Source: Bromus sterilis (lineage: Eukaryota; Streptophyta; Magnoliopsida; Poales; Poaceae). Taken from it: a stretch of DNA of 64,000 nt. Each line of letters opens with the position of its first letter. The stretch's first letter is position 1. Shown piece after piece: positions 22,767 through 36,103 of the stretch. The stretch is taken from positions 284,291,501 through 284,355,500 of the forward strand of contig OX465599.1 of assembly GCA_950022295.1 (NCBI GenBank). Direction: 5' to 3'. The translations under genes were made by a program, and so were the position numbers. The notes beneath the pieces were generated by a model. The model was not told the DNA's origin. It saw only the letters and a program-made list of their open reading frames with translations, and searched no databases.

Positions 22767-24815
22767 TCATATGAGGCTATAACTTGGCACAAAGCTTGAA
22801 AATAAAGATACAATGATGTTGCTACAGTAGTAAAAATCATCAAGAGGGAATTGAAATTTTATATTCCCCTCTTTCATGTCAATGATAGCACCAACGGTGC
22901 GGAGAAAAGGACGTCCCAAAATATTTGGACATAAAGGTTCACACTCTATATCCATAATAATGAAATCAACGGGAACATAGTTGTCATTGACAATGATAAG
23001 AACATCGTCGATCTTCCCCAAAGGTTTCTTTACGGAAGATTTGACAAGACGAACACCAAAAGAATAAGAATCAAAAGGTTTCAATTCAAACATATCATAC
23101 ATTCTTTTGGGCATGATGGAGGTACTAGCTCCAACGTCACATAAACATAGCAAGAGAAGTTATTTAATTTAATTTTGATCATAGGGTCCCAACCATCATA
23201 TAGCTTCCTAGGTATGGAGGCTTCTATCCTAAGCTTCTCCTCCCTAGCTTTGATGAGAGCATTTGTGATATGCTCCATGAAGGCAAGATTAAGTGTGCTA
23301 GAGTGGGGGTCTCTAGACATTTTGTGTAGTAAGCTAATAACTTCTGAGAGGGTGCAATTATCAAAATCAATATCACTACTATCAAAGGTGGTAGTAGTGT
23401 CATCTAGTCTCACTTGTTTGAAACCCTCTATGTTCATAGGGGTTTCTTCTTCTACAGATGAGGTATTAGCATCACCATTAATAAGTCCAATGGGACCAGG
23501 AGTGCATTGGGTGCTAATAGTTTCGGTATCCTCAACAATTTGGATAGTTGCAACTGTGTGGTGTGTAGGAAGGCTCTTAATTCTATCATCTTCCATAGGG
23601 ATAACTTCTGGTTTGGCTGCCATTTGATTTATCAAAGTAGATTGGGTGTGGGACATATTCGAAAAAATGGTTTAAGTGGCCGTAAGTCTAGTTTGGAGAT
23701 TAGAGATCTCACCGTTCAGGCTCTCAAGTTGTTCACTAATGTTTTGCAGAATGGCAGTGTGCTCACCTATTTGCTTAGAGAAGGCTTTGTTTTTTTCAAA
23801 CTGGGTATGCATATAATTCTTAGTAGCCTTCTCTATTTCCATTAATTTCTCATAACTAGGTAGGTCGCTTTCCTTGTAAGTAGGATGATAGGAGTTGTTG
23901 CTAGGGTGGGTGTTGTTGTTCCCATAAGTGGATGGAAACGGTCTAGCATTACTAGAAAAGTTGCCCCAATAAGCATTATTATTAAAGTTGTTTCTAGCAA
24001 TGAAGTTCACATCTACTTGTTCCTGAGCAACCAAAGAATTTAAAGGAACATCATGAGGATCAATAGAGGGTTGCTTGGTAAGTAGAGACATAATTAAATC
24101 AACTTTATCATTTAGGGAGGTAATTTCCTCGACAGAATTTACCTTCCTACCTGTTGGAGCGCGTTCGGTGTTCCATTGGGAATAGTTGGTCATCATCTCA
24201 TCGAGGAGTTTTGTGGCAGCACCGAGTGTAGTTGACATAAAGGTTCCTCCCGCGGCCGAATCTAACAGGTTCCGCGAGGTAAAGTTCAAGCCTGCATAAA
24301 AAGTCTGGATAACCATCCAGGTAGTCAAACCATGTGTAGGGCATTTCTTAACAAGAGATTTCATACGTTCCCAAGCCTGGGCAACGTGTTCATTATCCAA
24401 TTGCCTAAAATTCATAATGTTACTCCTCAATTGGATAATTTTAGGAGGTGGGTAGTACTTCCCAATAAAAGCATCTTTGCACTTATCCCAAGAATCTATG
24501 TTATTCCTAGGCAAAGATTGAAACCAGATTTTAGCTTCTCCTCTCAGAGAGAAAGGAAAAAAGCTTGAGCTTAACAACATCACATTCTACTTCTTTGTAC
24601 TTTTGCATATCACATAATTCAACAAAATTATTCAAGTGTAAAGCAGCATCATCTCCAGCACCAGAGAATTGATCTCCCATAACAAGGTTTAGCAAAGCAG
24701 GTTTAATTTCATAAGAGGTAGCTGAAGTGGTAGGTGTGGCAATAGGAGTGCAGATAAAGTCTTTGTTGTTGTGACTGGTGAAGTCACACAACTTGGTGTT
24801 TTCAGTGGAACCCAT
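22767..24815 (-). pseudogene. Broken gag-protease gene of E2
   Basis: Starts MGSTENTKLCDF at 24815. The gag capsid region has FSLRGEAKIWFQSLPR, KCKDAFIGKYYPP and NEHVAQAWERMKSL; a linker rich in Asn follows, then a retropepsin-like domain with CDVGASTS (near 23135) and LGRPFLRTVGAIID. Lesions: a frameshift in a T run near 24555, an in-frame TAA at 23672, and a second frameshift near 23150 just before the protease motif. The product would have been a particle protein plus its maturation protease. No polymerase follows. Copy F carries the same gene with different lesions, so the ancestral frame was intact when the family spread. Confidence 0.88.
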
Positions 24816-24950
24816 AGTAGCAGCAAGTGTGACAAAAAAAATTTGTAATTTTCGATATAAGACACAAAGATAAAAACAGAAAGGTAAACTAACAAGACTA
24901 AAAAGTAAAGCTAAAAGGTAGTGGGAAACTCCCCTATCTTATCACTCGGA

Positions 24951-24970
24951 GTCCCCGACAACGGCGCCAG
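24951..24970 (-). other. Primer binding site of E2
   Basis: Minus-strand CTGGCGCCGTTGTCGGGGAC, one base different from the site of element A, placed five bases from the LTR end at 24976. Same tRNA-Asp-type site. Confidence 0.85.
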
Positions 24971-24975
24971 AAATT

Positions 24976-26373
24976 TGCTTGATGGCGTGGAAGTGATAAT
25001 GGCTTCTCGCCCTTCGTTGGTTACTCCAAGTGGAAGGTGAGATGTAGGATAGCAACAAATTTCCCCTATGTAGAAGATAGGGTTTGTCACCCGTAAGGCT
25101 CCGGCGATGATAAGTAGGTGGCAAGAAAAAAATGGTACCGTTTATGACAAACGTTGCTTCCTTGACCTGGACCTGCACACGACACAAATAACTTTCCTCC
25201 CAACGAAGTTCAGAGAGGTTGTCAATCTCTCCGGTCTTGTTGTTTACAAAGGATCAAACACAAGAGATAATGATAATGATAGCAACTGAAAGTAAATACT
25301 GAAAAGGAAATAAGCTTGTAAACAGTGATGAGAATATGGACCGGGGTCCCGTGATGTTCACTAGTGGTGTCTCTTTCCCAAAAGACGATAAAACTGCTAT
25401 GCGAGGTAAACAAATTACAAATGGGAATTGACAGGATTATAAATGCACCGCAATGCTAACTATGCTACAAAAGAAAGGAAGAGGCTCATAAGCATGGGAA
25501 GTACGCCAAAATAAGTAGACCGAAATCCATCTGCATCTACTACTAATCATCCACCTTGAGATATCTATCCAGAACATCTCGCTGGTATTAAGTTGCGAGC
25601 CCCACCCAAAGTGTAAACCGAAAGCAACATACAACTGCATTAAAAAGAACTTTGTGTAAAGTAAACAATCCTTGCAACCACGGTTACAAGCACCGTTGTT
25701 TCCCCCTTGTGGCTACAAAACATCCCCTAGACTCATGTTTCTGTCACTCAAGTGTGTCATCAGGGGGCATGTACCCACAATTGAGCATAACGTTCCCTCT
25801 TGTAGTCACTACCTACTACTTGGCCAAAGCAATAAACATCAACGGAGAATATGCAAGAATTACTTAGGAACAAAAATATAAGAGATAAAAACCAAATATA
25901 TTACTCTATCACGATCTTAACATAATCTCATAAACCATCAGATCCCATCAAACTCAGCATAGCAACAGCAGAAGAATTACATATGTGCCTCGATCATGTA
26001 GGGCAGCTCACGAGGTCTAAACCATGAAGAACACAGAGGGGAGGAGAACATCACATAGCTACTGATCACGGACCCATGGTCCAAAGGAAACTACTCACGA
26101 CACATCTGGGAAGCGTCCATGGTGGAGGAGAAGCTCCTGGAGGTCAATCCTCCCTCCGGCAGGGTGCCGGGAAGGGTTCTGACGATGCTCCCGATCTTGG
26201 AAGCGCGACGGCGGCGGAAAAAAGGCGAGTTTGGGAAATAGGGTTCTGTCTTCGGAGTTTCCCCGTGACGGAGAATAAATAGGTGAAGGGGGCAGCCAGG
26301 GGTCCACCAGGGGTCCAGGCGCCCCCCCTGGCGCGGCCAGGCCCCTGGCCGCGCCAGGTGGTCGCCTGGGCAC
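24976..26373 (-). repeat. 5' LTR of E2, inner part
   Basis: Begins TGCTTGATGGCG on the plus strand. It is cut after GGGCAC by the plus-strand element F and resumes at 35824 with CTGGTGGTGG; in the intact 3' LTR these blocks are contiguous at about 19825. Confidence 0.9.
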
Positions 26374-27997
26374 TGATACGTCCAAAACGTATCTATAATT
26401 TCTGCTTGCTCCATGCATGTTTTGTGTGATATTGCTATGATCTAGATACACTTTCATACACTTTTGATCATATTTGGACTAACCTATTAACTCAGTGCAC
26501 CCCAGTGCCAGTTCTTGTTTTCTGCTGTTTTTCTATTTCAGTTTTCCCCCATATAAAAAGTTCCAGAAAAAATCGGGAAAATTCAGATAAAAAATCAGCG
26601 TGAAGGAAGCTTCGCGAAGAGCCCGAGAGGGGCCAGAGGGGAGCCAGGGGGCCCAGACGGCCACCCGGCGCGGCCCCACCCCTGGCCGTGCCAGGGGGGC
26701 GCCTGGGGGCCCTAGTCCACCTCTGGCTGCCCCCCTTCGCCTATTTATTCTCCGTCACGGTGAAACTCCAGAAGAAGAACCCTATTTCGCAAACTCTCCT
26801 CTGTTCCTCCGCCGCCGCGCTTCCGAGATCGGGAGCACCAGAGGACCTCTTCCCGGCACCCTGCCGGAGGGAGGATTGACCTCCGGGAGTCTCCTCTCCA
26901 CCATGGATGCTCCCCGGATGTCTCATGAGTAGTTTTCCTTGGACCATGGGTCCGTGATCAGTAGCTATGTGATGTTCTCCTCCCCTCTTTGATCTTCATT
27001 GTTTAGACCTCGTGAGCTGCCCTACATGATCAAGGCACTTTTGTAATATTTCTGCTATTGCTATGCTGAGTTTGTTGGGATCTGATGGATTATGAGATTA
27101 TGTTCAGATTGTGATAGAGTAATATATTTGGTTTTTATCTCTTATATTTTTGTTCCTAAGTAATTCTTGCATGTTCTCCGTTGCTGTTTATTGCTTTGGC
27201 CAAGTAGTAGGTAGTGACTCCAAGAGGGAACGTTGTGCTAGATTGTGGGTTCATGCCCCCCCCCCCCCGATGACACGCTTGAGTGACAGAAACATGAGTC
27301 TAGGGGATGTGCTGTTGCCACAAGGGGGAAAACAACGGTGCTTGTAAACGCGGTTGCAAGGATTGTTTACTTTACGCAAAGTTCTTTTTAATGCAGTTGT
27401 CTGTTGCTTTGGGTTTACACTTTGGGTGGGGCTCGCAACTTAATACCAGCGAGATGTTCTGGATAGATATCTCAAGGTGGATGATTAGTAGTAGATGCAG
27501 TTGGATTACGGTCTACTTATTTTGGCGTACTGCCCGTGCTTTTGAGCCTCTTCCTTTCGTTTGTAGCATAGTTAGCATTGTGGTGCGTTTATAATACTGT
27601 CAATTGCCCTTCTGTAATTTGTTTACCTCGCATAGCAGTTTTATCGTCTTTTGGGAGAGAGACATCACTAGTGAACATCACGTATCCCGGTCCATATCCT
27701 TATTACTTTTTCCATGCTATATTTACTTTACTGCTTTTACTTGCTATCATTATCCTTTGCGTTTTATCCTTTGTGAACAACAAGACCGGAGAGATTGACA
27801 ACCTCTCTGAACTTCGTTGGGAACAAAGTTATCTGTGTCTGTGTGTAGGTCCACGTCAGTTGCGCCGCTGACACCTACTTATCATCTCCGGAGTCCTACT
27901 GGAGACAAACCTTGGTATCTTCACCGAGGGAAACTTGCTGCTGCGCTACATCTCCACCTTCCACTTGGGGTAACCAACGAAGGGCGAGAAGCCATCA
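26374..27997 (+). repeat. 5' LTR of F
   Basis: 1624 bp, TGATACGTCC...GCCATCA. Very similar to 34203-35818; one clear length difference is a long C run near 27257 that is much shorter near 35085. Confidence 0.92.
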
Positions 27998-28006
27998 AGT
28001 AAATTT

Positions 28007-28025
28007 CTGACGCCGTTGCCGGGGA
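28007..28025 (+). other. Primer binding site of F (one base altered)
   Basis: CTGACGCCGTTGCCGGGGA, i.e. TGGCGCC changed to TGACGCC, ten bases inside the LTR end. The change would weaken tRNA pairing unless it arose after insertion. Confidence 0.8.
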
Positions 28026-28161
28026 CTCCGAGTGCTAAGATAGGGGAGTTGCACACTACCCTTTACCTTTGTTTTTTAGTCTTGTTAGTTTATATTTCAG
28101 TTTTTATCTTTGTGTCATTCATCAAAAATTTACAAAAAAATCTGCCACACTTGCTGCTACT

Positions 28162-29694
28162 ATGGGTTCCACTGAAAACACTAAGTTGTGTGACTTCACT
28201 AGTCACAACAACCAAGACTTTATCTGCACCGCCATTGTCACACCTGCCACTTCAGCTACCTCTTATGAAATTAAACCTGCTTTGCTAAACCTGTTATGAG
28301 AGATCAATTCTCTGGTGTTGGAGATGATGTTGCTTTACACTTGAATAATTTTGTGTAATTATGTGATATGCAAAAGTATAAAGAAGTTGAAGGTGATATT
28401 GTTAAGCTCAAGCTCTTTCCTTTCTCTTTAAGGGGAGATGCTAAAATCTGGTTTCAATCTTTGCCTAGGAATAGCATAGATTCTTGGGATAAGTGCAAAG
28501 ATGCTTTTATAGGGAAGTACTACCCTCCTGCTAAGATTATCCAATTGAGGAGTAATATTATGAATTTTAAGCAATTGGATAATGAACACGTTGCCCAAGC
28601 TTGGGAACGAATGAAATCTCTTGTTAAGAAATGCCCTACACATGGTTTGACTACCTAGATGGTTATCCAGACTTTTTATGCAGGCTTGAACTTTACCTCG
28701 CGGAACCTGTTAGATTCAGCCGCGGGAGGAACCTTTATGTCAACTACACTTGGTGCTGCCACAAAGCTTCTCGATGAGATGATGACCAATTATTCCCAAT
28801 GGCACACCGAATGCGCTCCAACAGGTAGGAAGGTAAATTCTGTCGAGGAAATTACCTCCCTCAATGAAAAAGTTGATTTAATTATGTCTTTACTTACCAA
28901 GCAACCCTCTATTGATCCTCATGATGTCCCTTTAAATTCTTTGGTTGCTCAAGAACAAGTAGATATGAACTTTATTGCTAGAAACAATTTCAACAACAAT
29001 GCTTATAGGGGAAATTTTGCTAGCAATCCTAGACCGTTTCCATCCAATTATGGGAACAACAACACCTACCCTAGCAACAAGAACACCTCTTCTGAATTAG
29101 AAAGCATGCTTAGAGACTTTATCACTACCCAAAAGGCCTTCAAAAAAATGTAGAGGAGAAATTAGCTAAAATAGATAATCTCTCTTTGAAGGTAGAAAGC
29201 TTAGCCCTTGATATTGAGATGCTTAAAATTAGAACCTCTCCCCTTGAGGAGAATAAGGCCACTCCTATTAATGCTATCCAATTACAAATTAATGAAAATA
29301 TTAGGATGATGGACAAACTTAAAGAAAGATGGGCTAGACAAAAAGAGGAAGAGGATAGAATTAAGAGCCTTCCTACACACCACACAGTTGCCTCTATCCA
29401 AATTGTTGAGGACACTCAAACTATTAGCACCCAATGCACTCCTAGTCCCGTTGGACCTATTAATGGTGATGCTAATACCTCAACCGTAGATAAAGAAACT
29501 CCTATGAACATAGAGGGTTTCAAACAAGTGAGCCTAGATGACACTACTACCACCTTTGATAGTAGTGATATTGATTTTGATAGTTGCACCCTCTCAGAAG
29601 TTATCAGTTTGCTACACAAAATGTCTAGAGACCCCCACACTAGCACACTTAATCTTGCCTTCACGGAGCATATCACAAATGCTCTCATCAAAGC
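28162..29694 (+). pseudogene. Broken gag region of F, interrupted by a solo LTR
   Basis: Begins MGSTENTKLCDF like E2. A one-base deletion near 28293 causes an early stop (28297-28299). An in-frame TAA lies at about 28356 and a TAG at 28656, and another frameshift follows near 29153. Capsid-type sequence (FSLRGDAKIWFQSLPR, KCKDAFIGKYYPP) is clear between 28420 and 28700. At 29694 the frame is cut by a copia solo LTR and resumes at 31505 (AREEKLRVEAS). The lesions differ from those of E2. Confidence 0.88.
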
Positions 29695-31499
29695 TGTTGG
29701 GGTTCGGGGCAGAAAACACAAATTTTTCCTTGACCTACGATACCCAATCCCAAGACCTATGCTATGCTGATGCAAGTAACGGACAGAGATAGGTCACATA
29801 CCAGTATGTAGTCCGTTAAGCGGGAAACGTTCCCGCATGAACGTGGTTGGTGTAGTTGTACCGGCAATCCCCGATGCCACGCAGATCCACGACGACTCCT
29901 GTAGCCACCCGATCCTTGCAGACCGATGACGGGATTACGTCCCCGTCGGAACGTTGCTGATGAAGACCTCGCGATACGACCACGACGATGAAGTAGCACC
30001 ACAAGTGTAGTGCCTCGCGGGATTATACACATACAAGTATACCCGACGTCCCCCCGGGCTCCGAACCAGTAGAGCAGCGGAAAGAAGATGGATTCGGATC
30101 CCGATTCCAGCAGCACAACGGCGTGCGTATAGTGGAGAAATCCCCAACCCAGAGCAGCCTCCAAACAAGGGGAGTCCGCTCAAAGGAAGGAGAAAGGAGG
30201 GAGAGAGATGAGAAACTTTTCTCAAAAATTCATGATTAAAAGGGCACCCCTACCCCTCCTTATATAGGCCAAGGAGGGGTGCCACCTCCCCTCAACTTCC
30301 CATGTGGGACTAATCCCAAGGGGAGGGGGGTGGCGCACCAATAAGGGGGGTGGGCCCCCTCATGGCGCCATGGCCCATGGGGGAGGACTCCCTCTCCCCC
30401 TAATGGGCCCTATGAGGCCCATATGCCTTTTAATTCATTTTTAATTATATTTAAATACATTTTAATATTTAATTCAGATAATTAAATAATAAAACATATA
30501 TTAAACATTATTAAATATATTTTGAACCTTTCAAAATACCCGGAACAACTTCCGGCCTTCATCGGAACAATTCCGGCCATCACCGGAACAATTCCGGTGT
30601 TCTCTCCAATTTCTCCGGTGATCCCGAATCAATCCTTACTGCGTCGAGTACCCTTAAGTGTAACACCCTACGGTCTGGGAAACAGCAGACATGATCGAGA
30701 CAACTCTCATTGATCAATGACTAATCAATTGGACCTGGTTACAATCCTTGATAGCCCCTGCGCTTCCATCGAATGAACTTCAATCGCTGTTGGATCCGTT
30801 AACCGTGTGCCTGTTCCCTTTGTCCTATGGTACTTTGCTTGTCCGAGGTTTGATCATCGGTATCCAATATACCTAGTTCGTCCTCGTTCTCAACAAACAA
30901 GTTTACTCGTTCCCGTGATATTACAACTCCGTGACCTAGTCACACGTTTGCAAACTTTATGATGCAATATCACCGAGTGGGCCCAGAGTACCTATCCGTC
31001 ACACGGATGGACAAATCCCGCTTTGATCTATTTGCATACTCATCAACCATCTATTTCGGAATACCCAAAGTGCACCGTTATGGCCAGCATATTTCAGTCA
31101 GGCGGTGGGATACAAATCAAAGTCTCCTCATAGATGACAATTACGTATGATCATTACGGTCAAAGGATCTGGTCACTACGTTATAGTTATCGCAATGTCG
31201 AACTATGTGACTTGATCACATCGCAAAACTTCTGGTGGGTGTATGTCCATCATATCATTATCCAATGATACGACTCCATTGTCAACAGATGCCATTATCT
31301 CATGATCAGGAAACCTTGATCATCAATCGCCCAATGGACTAGTATACTAGGGTTAACTAGGGACCTGGTTGTTTGTATACCACACATGTATTAATGTTTC
31401 CGCTTAATACAGTTCTAGCATAGTATCAAACGTATTATGAACTAATGGAATATGCTCGATAAAACATATTTTATTTTCCTCTAGGGCACATTCCCAACA
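29695..31499 (-). mobile_element. Solo LTR of BARE/WIS/Angela-type copia element
   Basis: 1805 bp with TGTTGGGG...CCCAACA ends and a perfect target duplication AAAGC (29690-29694 and 31500-31504). In minus orientation it opens TGTTGGGAATGTGCCCTAG, close to the start of BARE-1/WIS/Angela LTRs, and its length fits that group (about 1.8 kb). No internal domain remains. It is the most deeply nested insertion in this block. Confidence 0.93.
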
Positions 31500-31504
31500 A
31501 AAGC

Positions 31505-32057
31505 TAGGGAGGAGAAGCTTAGAGTAGAAGCCTCCATACCTAGGAAGCTAGATGATGGTTGGGACCCTATGATCAAAATTAAATTAAATAACTTCTCTTG
31601 CTATGCTTTATGTGATGTTGGAGCTAGTACCTCCGTTATGCCCAAAAGAATATTTGATATGTTTGAATTGAAGCCCTTTGAGCCATGTTCTTTTGGTGTT
31701 CGTCTTGTTGATTCTTCCATAAAGAAACCTTTGGGGAAGATCGACGATGTTCTTATCATTGTCAATGACAACTATGTTCCCGTTGATTTTATTGTTATGG
31801 ATATAGAGTGTGAACCTTTGTGTCCAATTATTTTGGGACGTCCTTTTCTTCGCACCGTCGGTGCGGTTATTGACATGAAAGAGGGGAATATAAAATTCCA
31901 ATTCCCATTCAAAAAGGGGATGGAACACTTCCCTAGAAAGAAAATCAAGTTACCTTTTGAGTCCGTTACACGGGCTAGTTATTCTCTTTCTCTTGATAAA
32001 ACTTATTTTATTAAGGGTACTAACCTCTCTAATCAGCTTATGATGAGTTATGTATGA
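31505..32057 (+). pseudogene. Protease end of the F gag-protease gene
   Basis: Continuation of the gag frame after the solo LTR. Open from about 31505 to the stop at 32055-32057. It contains LCDVGASTSVMPKR, an aspartic protease active-site-type motif, and IILGRPFLRTVGAVID, then a basic tail ending NQLMMSYV. It aligns with the protease part of E2 (22767-23153) and ends the coding region; the next 2.1 kb to the LTR are noncoding. Isolated from its gag part it cannot be translated as in the parent. Confidence 0.85.
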
Positions 32058-34202
32058 AGGGAGTTTTCAAGTGTGCGATAGAAGATGATGAAAGAAGATC
32101 CAGGAGTGTCAAAGCGCTCAATCTTGGGGATGCCCCCATGCATCCCCAATAAATATTCAAGGAGACTCAAGCGTCTAAGCTTGGGGATGCCCCCGTGCAT
32201 CCCCTTCTCCATCAACAATCATCAGTCCGTCCTTCGTCTCACTATATTTTTATCACTTCATGTGTTATGTGCTATGCTTGGAGCGTCTCGCTCTTAGTTT
32301 TTATTTTTAGTTTTATTTAGCTTTGCTTGCTGTTCATAACAAGTTAGATCCCGTCTTAGTTTGTGTGGGAGAGAAACACGCTCCACTTTCAAAATCTAGA
32401 ACACATCATAGGATTTTTCCTGCTTATCTTTTTGCTGTTGTGTGTTCTTTATCTTTTCGCAGCTACTGCCATGTTTAGTTTTAGTCTTAGTTTGTCTTTA
32501 GCAAGAGCCTTGGCTTTTGTTTAGTTTGTTGCTGGAACTCTTTTTAGTTTTCATGATTATCTTGTTAAAGAGAGTTGGTTGTTGCACTGAGTTGTGTCTT
32601 GTCTTGAAAGTAGGTGGTTGAGGTTGCTATTTAATTTTAGTAGTAACTTGCAATGGTTTTGAGGTATTGATGTGAGTAATGTTTGAACTTTTTGTGTCAA
32701 GAGCTCTAGCCTATTAGTGATAGGTGTCGTATTTTGGGCAATCCGTGTGTATTTTCAAAACCTACAAAACTAGTTGAGAACTCTAGCTACTAGATGGATC
32801 ACTAATCTTTGGAGGGATCGAATATCAGAGAACAATCACGTACCATGAGTCGAGGATGCGCAAGGATAACCAAACCCCCATACACTCCTCCTCGGGGTAC
32901 TTGTCTCTTTGTGAACCTCCTCATTAGATTGAGAGTTACCGATAATAAGTGCATGAGTTCTTCAGACTAATGTAAGTATTGAAAGTTGACACTTCCACCT
33001 TCCCATATTTTGCTAGCCTCTCCCGTGCCGTGCATTGCCTTCTTCTCACTCCGAGAGTTGGTGTCCACCTTCGCCGGTACATCCAAACCCTTGACATGAT
33101 ACGCTCTGTCATCATAAGCCTCCTTATATATTTCCTCAAAACAGCCACCATACCTACCTATCAAGGCATTTCCATAGCCTTTCCGAGTTACATTGCCGTG
33201 CAACTTCCACCTCTTCATGACTTGATCTTCATGTCATACATGTTCCTGCTACACTGGCAGCGACATACATTGCATACATCATGATAGTTACATCTTCTTT
33301 ATGATTTTGAGTACCTTGTAAAGTGTGAAAGATCTCCTTTACCTTCTTGTAAAATAGAGTGTTTCCCTTAAGTGAGGAAAAGATCCCAAAGTGGACACAT
33401 TAAAAGATCCCAAAGAGGACAAATGAGAGTTAAATAGAAAGAGCCATTGAGGCCACCAAAAAAATACAAAAAATAGAAAAAAGAGAAAAAGAAATAAAAA
33501 GAGAGAAAGGGGCAACACTACTATCCTTTTGAGAGATCCACACTAGTAATCCATTTATATCCTTGTACTCCATAGAGATGATCATTATGCATATTGGAGA
33601 GCTTCTTAGCTCGTATGTGCATCCGTTGCATGGCAATCACTACTCCTCACATCATATCTATCATTTGGCATCTCTTGCCTATGATTGTCCTCATTGATGT
33701 GAGCCTTTCTCATCCTTTTTGTCTTCCTCCTCCACCATATTTCTCTCTTTGCTATCCTAAGTGTCAACTCTCGTGCTTACGCTCATCCATTGCATGAGTG
33801 CTCAAAATATCGAAAAGGAGTGGATCAAATTGACTTGTACCTGGCTAGTGGTCTGGGGATGAGTCAAGATAAGATCCCAAAGAAGACCAAGTGTGAAACT
33901 TTAGTAGATTGAGTTCTCAACAAAAAAATACTTTTTCTCGTATTCCCTATCCCCCTTCTTGCATGCAAACACCATTTGGAGACATTCGAGTCACGGACAG
34001 CGAGAGATCTTGCACCTAATGTTCTTTTGTTACTTGTTTCAATGCTAATATAGACTCTTGCATGTTATGACTTGAATTGAATCTCTAACCTTGATTGCTT
34101 TACTTTTCAAAGTTCTTATATGGTTGCTAGCATGTCACCACAGAAATTATGCTGTTATCATTTACCTACTCGAGGACGAGCAGGAATTAAGCTTGGGGAT
34201 GT
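32058..34202 (+). other. Conserved 3' noncoding region of F
   Basis: No coding ORF. It contains hairpins GGGGATGC...GCATCCCC at 32126-32147 and 32183-32204, an A-rich low-complexity tract near 33460-33505, and the polypurine tract AAGCTTGGGGATGT (34189-34202) directly before the 3' LTR. It is collinear with the reverse complement of 20104-22380 and with 59000-61399. Confidence 0.8.
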
Positions 34203-35818
34203 TGATACGTCCAAAACGTATCTATAATTTCTGCTTGCTCCATGCATGTTTTGTGTGATATTGCTATGATCTAGATACACTTTCATACACTTTTGATCAT
34301 ATTTCGACTAACCTATTAACTCAGTGCACCCCAGTGCCAGTTTCTGTTTTCTGCTGTTTTTCTATTTCAGTTTTCCCCCATATAAAAAGTGCCAGAAAAA
34401 TTCGGGAAAATTCAGATAAAAAATCAGCGTGAAGGAAGCTTTGCGACGAGCCCGAGAGGGGCCAGAGGGGAGCCAGGGGGCCCAGGCGTCCACCCAGCGC
34501 GGCCCCACCCCTGGCCGCGCCAGGGGGGCGCCTGGGGCCCCTGGTCCACCTCTGGCTGCCCCCTTCGCCTATTTATTCTCCGTCACGGGGAAACTCCAGA
34601 AGAAGAACCCTATTTCGCGATCTCGCCTCTGCTCCGCCGCCGCCGCACTTCCGAGATCGGAAGCACCAGAAGACCTCTTCCCGGCACCCTTCCGAAGGGA
34701 TGATTGACCTCCGGGAGTCTCCTCTCCACCATAGATGCTCCCCGGATGTCTCGTGAGTAGTTTTCCTTGGACCATGGGTCTATGATCAGTAGCTATGTGA
34801 TGTTCTCCTCCCCTCTTTGATCTTCATTGTTTAGACCTCGTGAGCTGCCCTACATGATCGAGGCACTTTTGTAATATTTCTGCTATTGCTATGCTGAGTT
34901 TGTTGGGATCTGATGGATTATGAGATTATGTTCAGATTGTGATAGCGTAATATATTTGGTTTTTATCTCTTATATTTGTGTTCCTAAGTAATTCTTGCAT
35001 GTTCTCCGTTGATGTTTATTGCTTTGGCCAAGTAGTAGGTAGTGACTCCAAGAGGGAACGTTGTGCTAGATTGTGGGTTCATGCCCCCCGATGACACGCT
35101 TGAGTGACAGAAACATGAGTCTAGGGGATGTGTTGTTGCCACAAGGGGGAAAACAACGGTGCTTGTAACCGCGGTTGCAAGGATTGTTTACTTTACGCAA
35201 AGTTCTTTTTAATGCAGTTGTCTGTTGCTTTGGGTTTACACTTTGGGTGGGGCTCGCAACTTAATACCAGCGAGATGTTCTGGATAGATATCTCAAGGTG
35301 GATGATTAGTAGTAGATGCAGTTGGATTACGGTCTACTTATTTTGGCGTACTGCCCGTGCTTTTGAGCCTCTTCCTTTCTTTTGTAGCATAGTTAGCATT
35401 GCGGTGCGTTTATAATCCTGTCAATTGCCCTTCTGTAATTTGTTTACCTCGCATAGCAGTTTTATCGTCTTTTGGGAGAGAGACATCACTAGTGAACATC
35501 ACGTATCCCGGTTCATATCCTTATTACTTTTTCCACGCTATATTTACTTTACTGCTTTTACTTGCTATCATTATCCTTTGCGTTTTATCCTTTGTGAACA
35601 ACAAGACCGGAGAGATTGACAACCTCTCTGAACTTCGTTGGGAACAAAGTTATCTGTGTATGTGTGCAGGTCCACGTCAGTTGCGCCGCTGACACCTACT
35701 TATCATCTCCGGAGTCCTACTGGAGACAAACCTTGGTATCTTCACCGAGGGAAACTTGCTGCTGCGCTACATATCCACCTTCCACTTGGGGTAACCAACG
35801 AAGGGCGAGAAGCCATCA
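34203..35818 (+). repeat. 3' LTR of F
   Basis: 1616 bp, TGATACGTCC...GCCATCA; the start is set by the polypurine tract and the end by the target duplication GGAAC. Confidence 0.92.
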
Positions 35819-35823
35819 GGAAC

Positions 35824-36098
35824 CTGGTGGTGGCCCCCTTGCCCTCCTTCGGGGTTCGAGAAGCTTCCGACACGCTGATTTTTTATCTGATTTTCCCGGA
35901 TTTTTGGAGCACTTTTTATATAGGGAAAAACTAAAATAAAAAAACAGCAGAAAACAGGGACTGGCACTGGGGTGCACTGAGTTAGTAGGTTAGTCCAAAT
36001 ATGATCAAAAGTGTATGAAAGTGTATCTAGATCATAGCAATATCACACAAAACATGCATGGAACGAGCAGAAATTATCGATACATTTGAGACGTATCA
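35824..36098 (-). repeat. 5' LTR of E2, outer part
   Basis: Continues the LTR broken at 26373 and ends with the LTR start (minus TGATACGTC) at 36098, followed by the GCGCC duplication. Confidence 0.9.
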
Positions 36099-36103
36099 GC
36101 GCC

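Larger units (their letters stand above)
26374..35818 (+). mobile_element. F: plus-strand gag-protease LTR element nested in E2
   Basis: 5' LTR 26374-27997, 3' LTR 34203-35818, internal 27998-34202 with a copia solo LTR inside. Target duplication GGCAC (26369-26373) and GGAAC (35819-35823), one substitution apart. Same family as E2 but opposite orientation, which makes large inverted repeats with E2. Broken gag-protease, no polymerase. Confidence 0.92.
18455..36098 (-). mobile_element. E2: minus-strand gag-protease LTR element, interrupted by F
   Basis: 3' LTR 18455-20103, internal 20104-24975, 5' LTR 24976-26373 continued at 35824-36098. The perfect 5-bp target duplication GCGCC lies at 18450-18454 and 36099-36103, which proves the 17.6-kb span was one insertion later opened by element F. 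It carries a broken gag-protease and no polymerase. It is inserted within another LTR of its own family (E1) in the same orientation. Confidence 0.92.

Noticed and set aside
27257..27270. Long C run in the 5' LTR of F
   Set aside because: Simple homopolymer difference between LTR copies, probably slippage or sequencing error.
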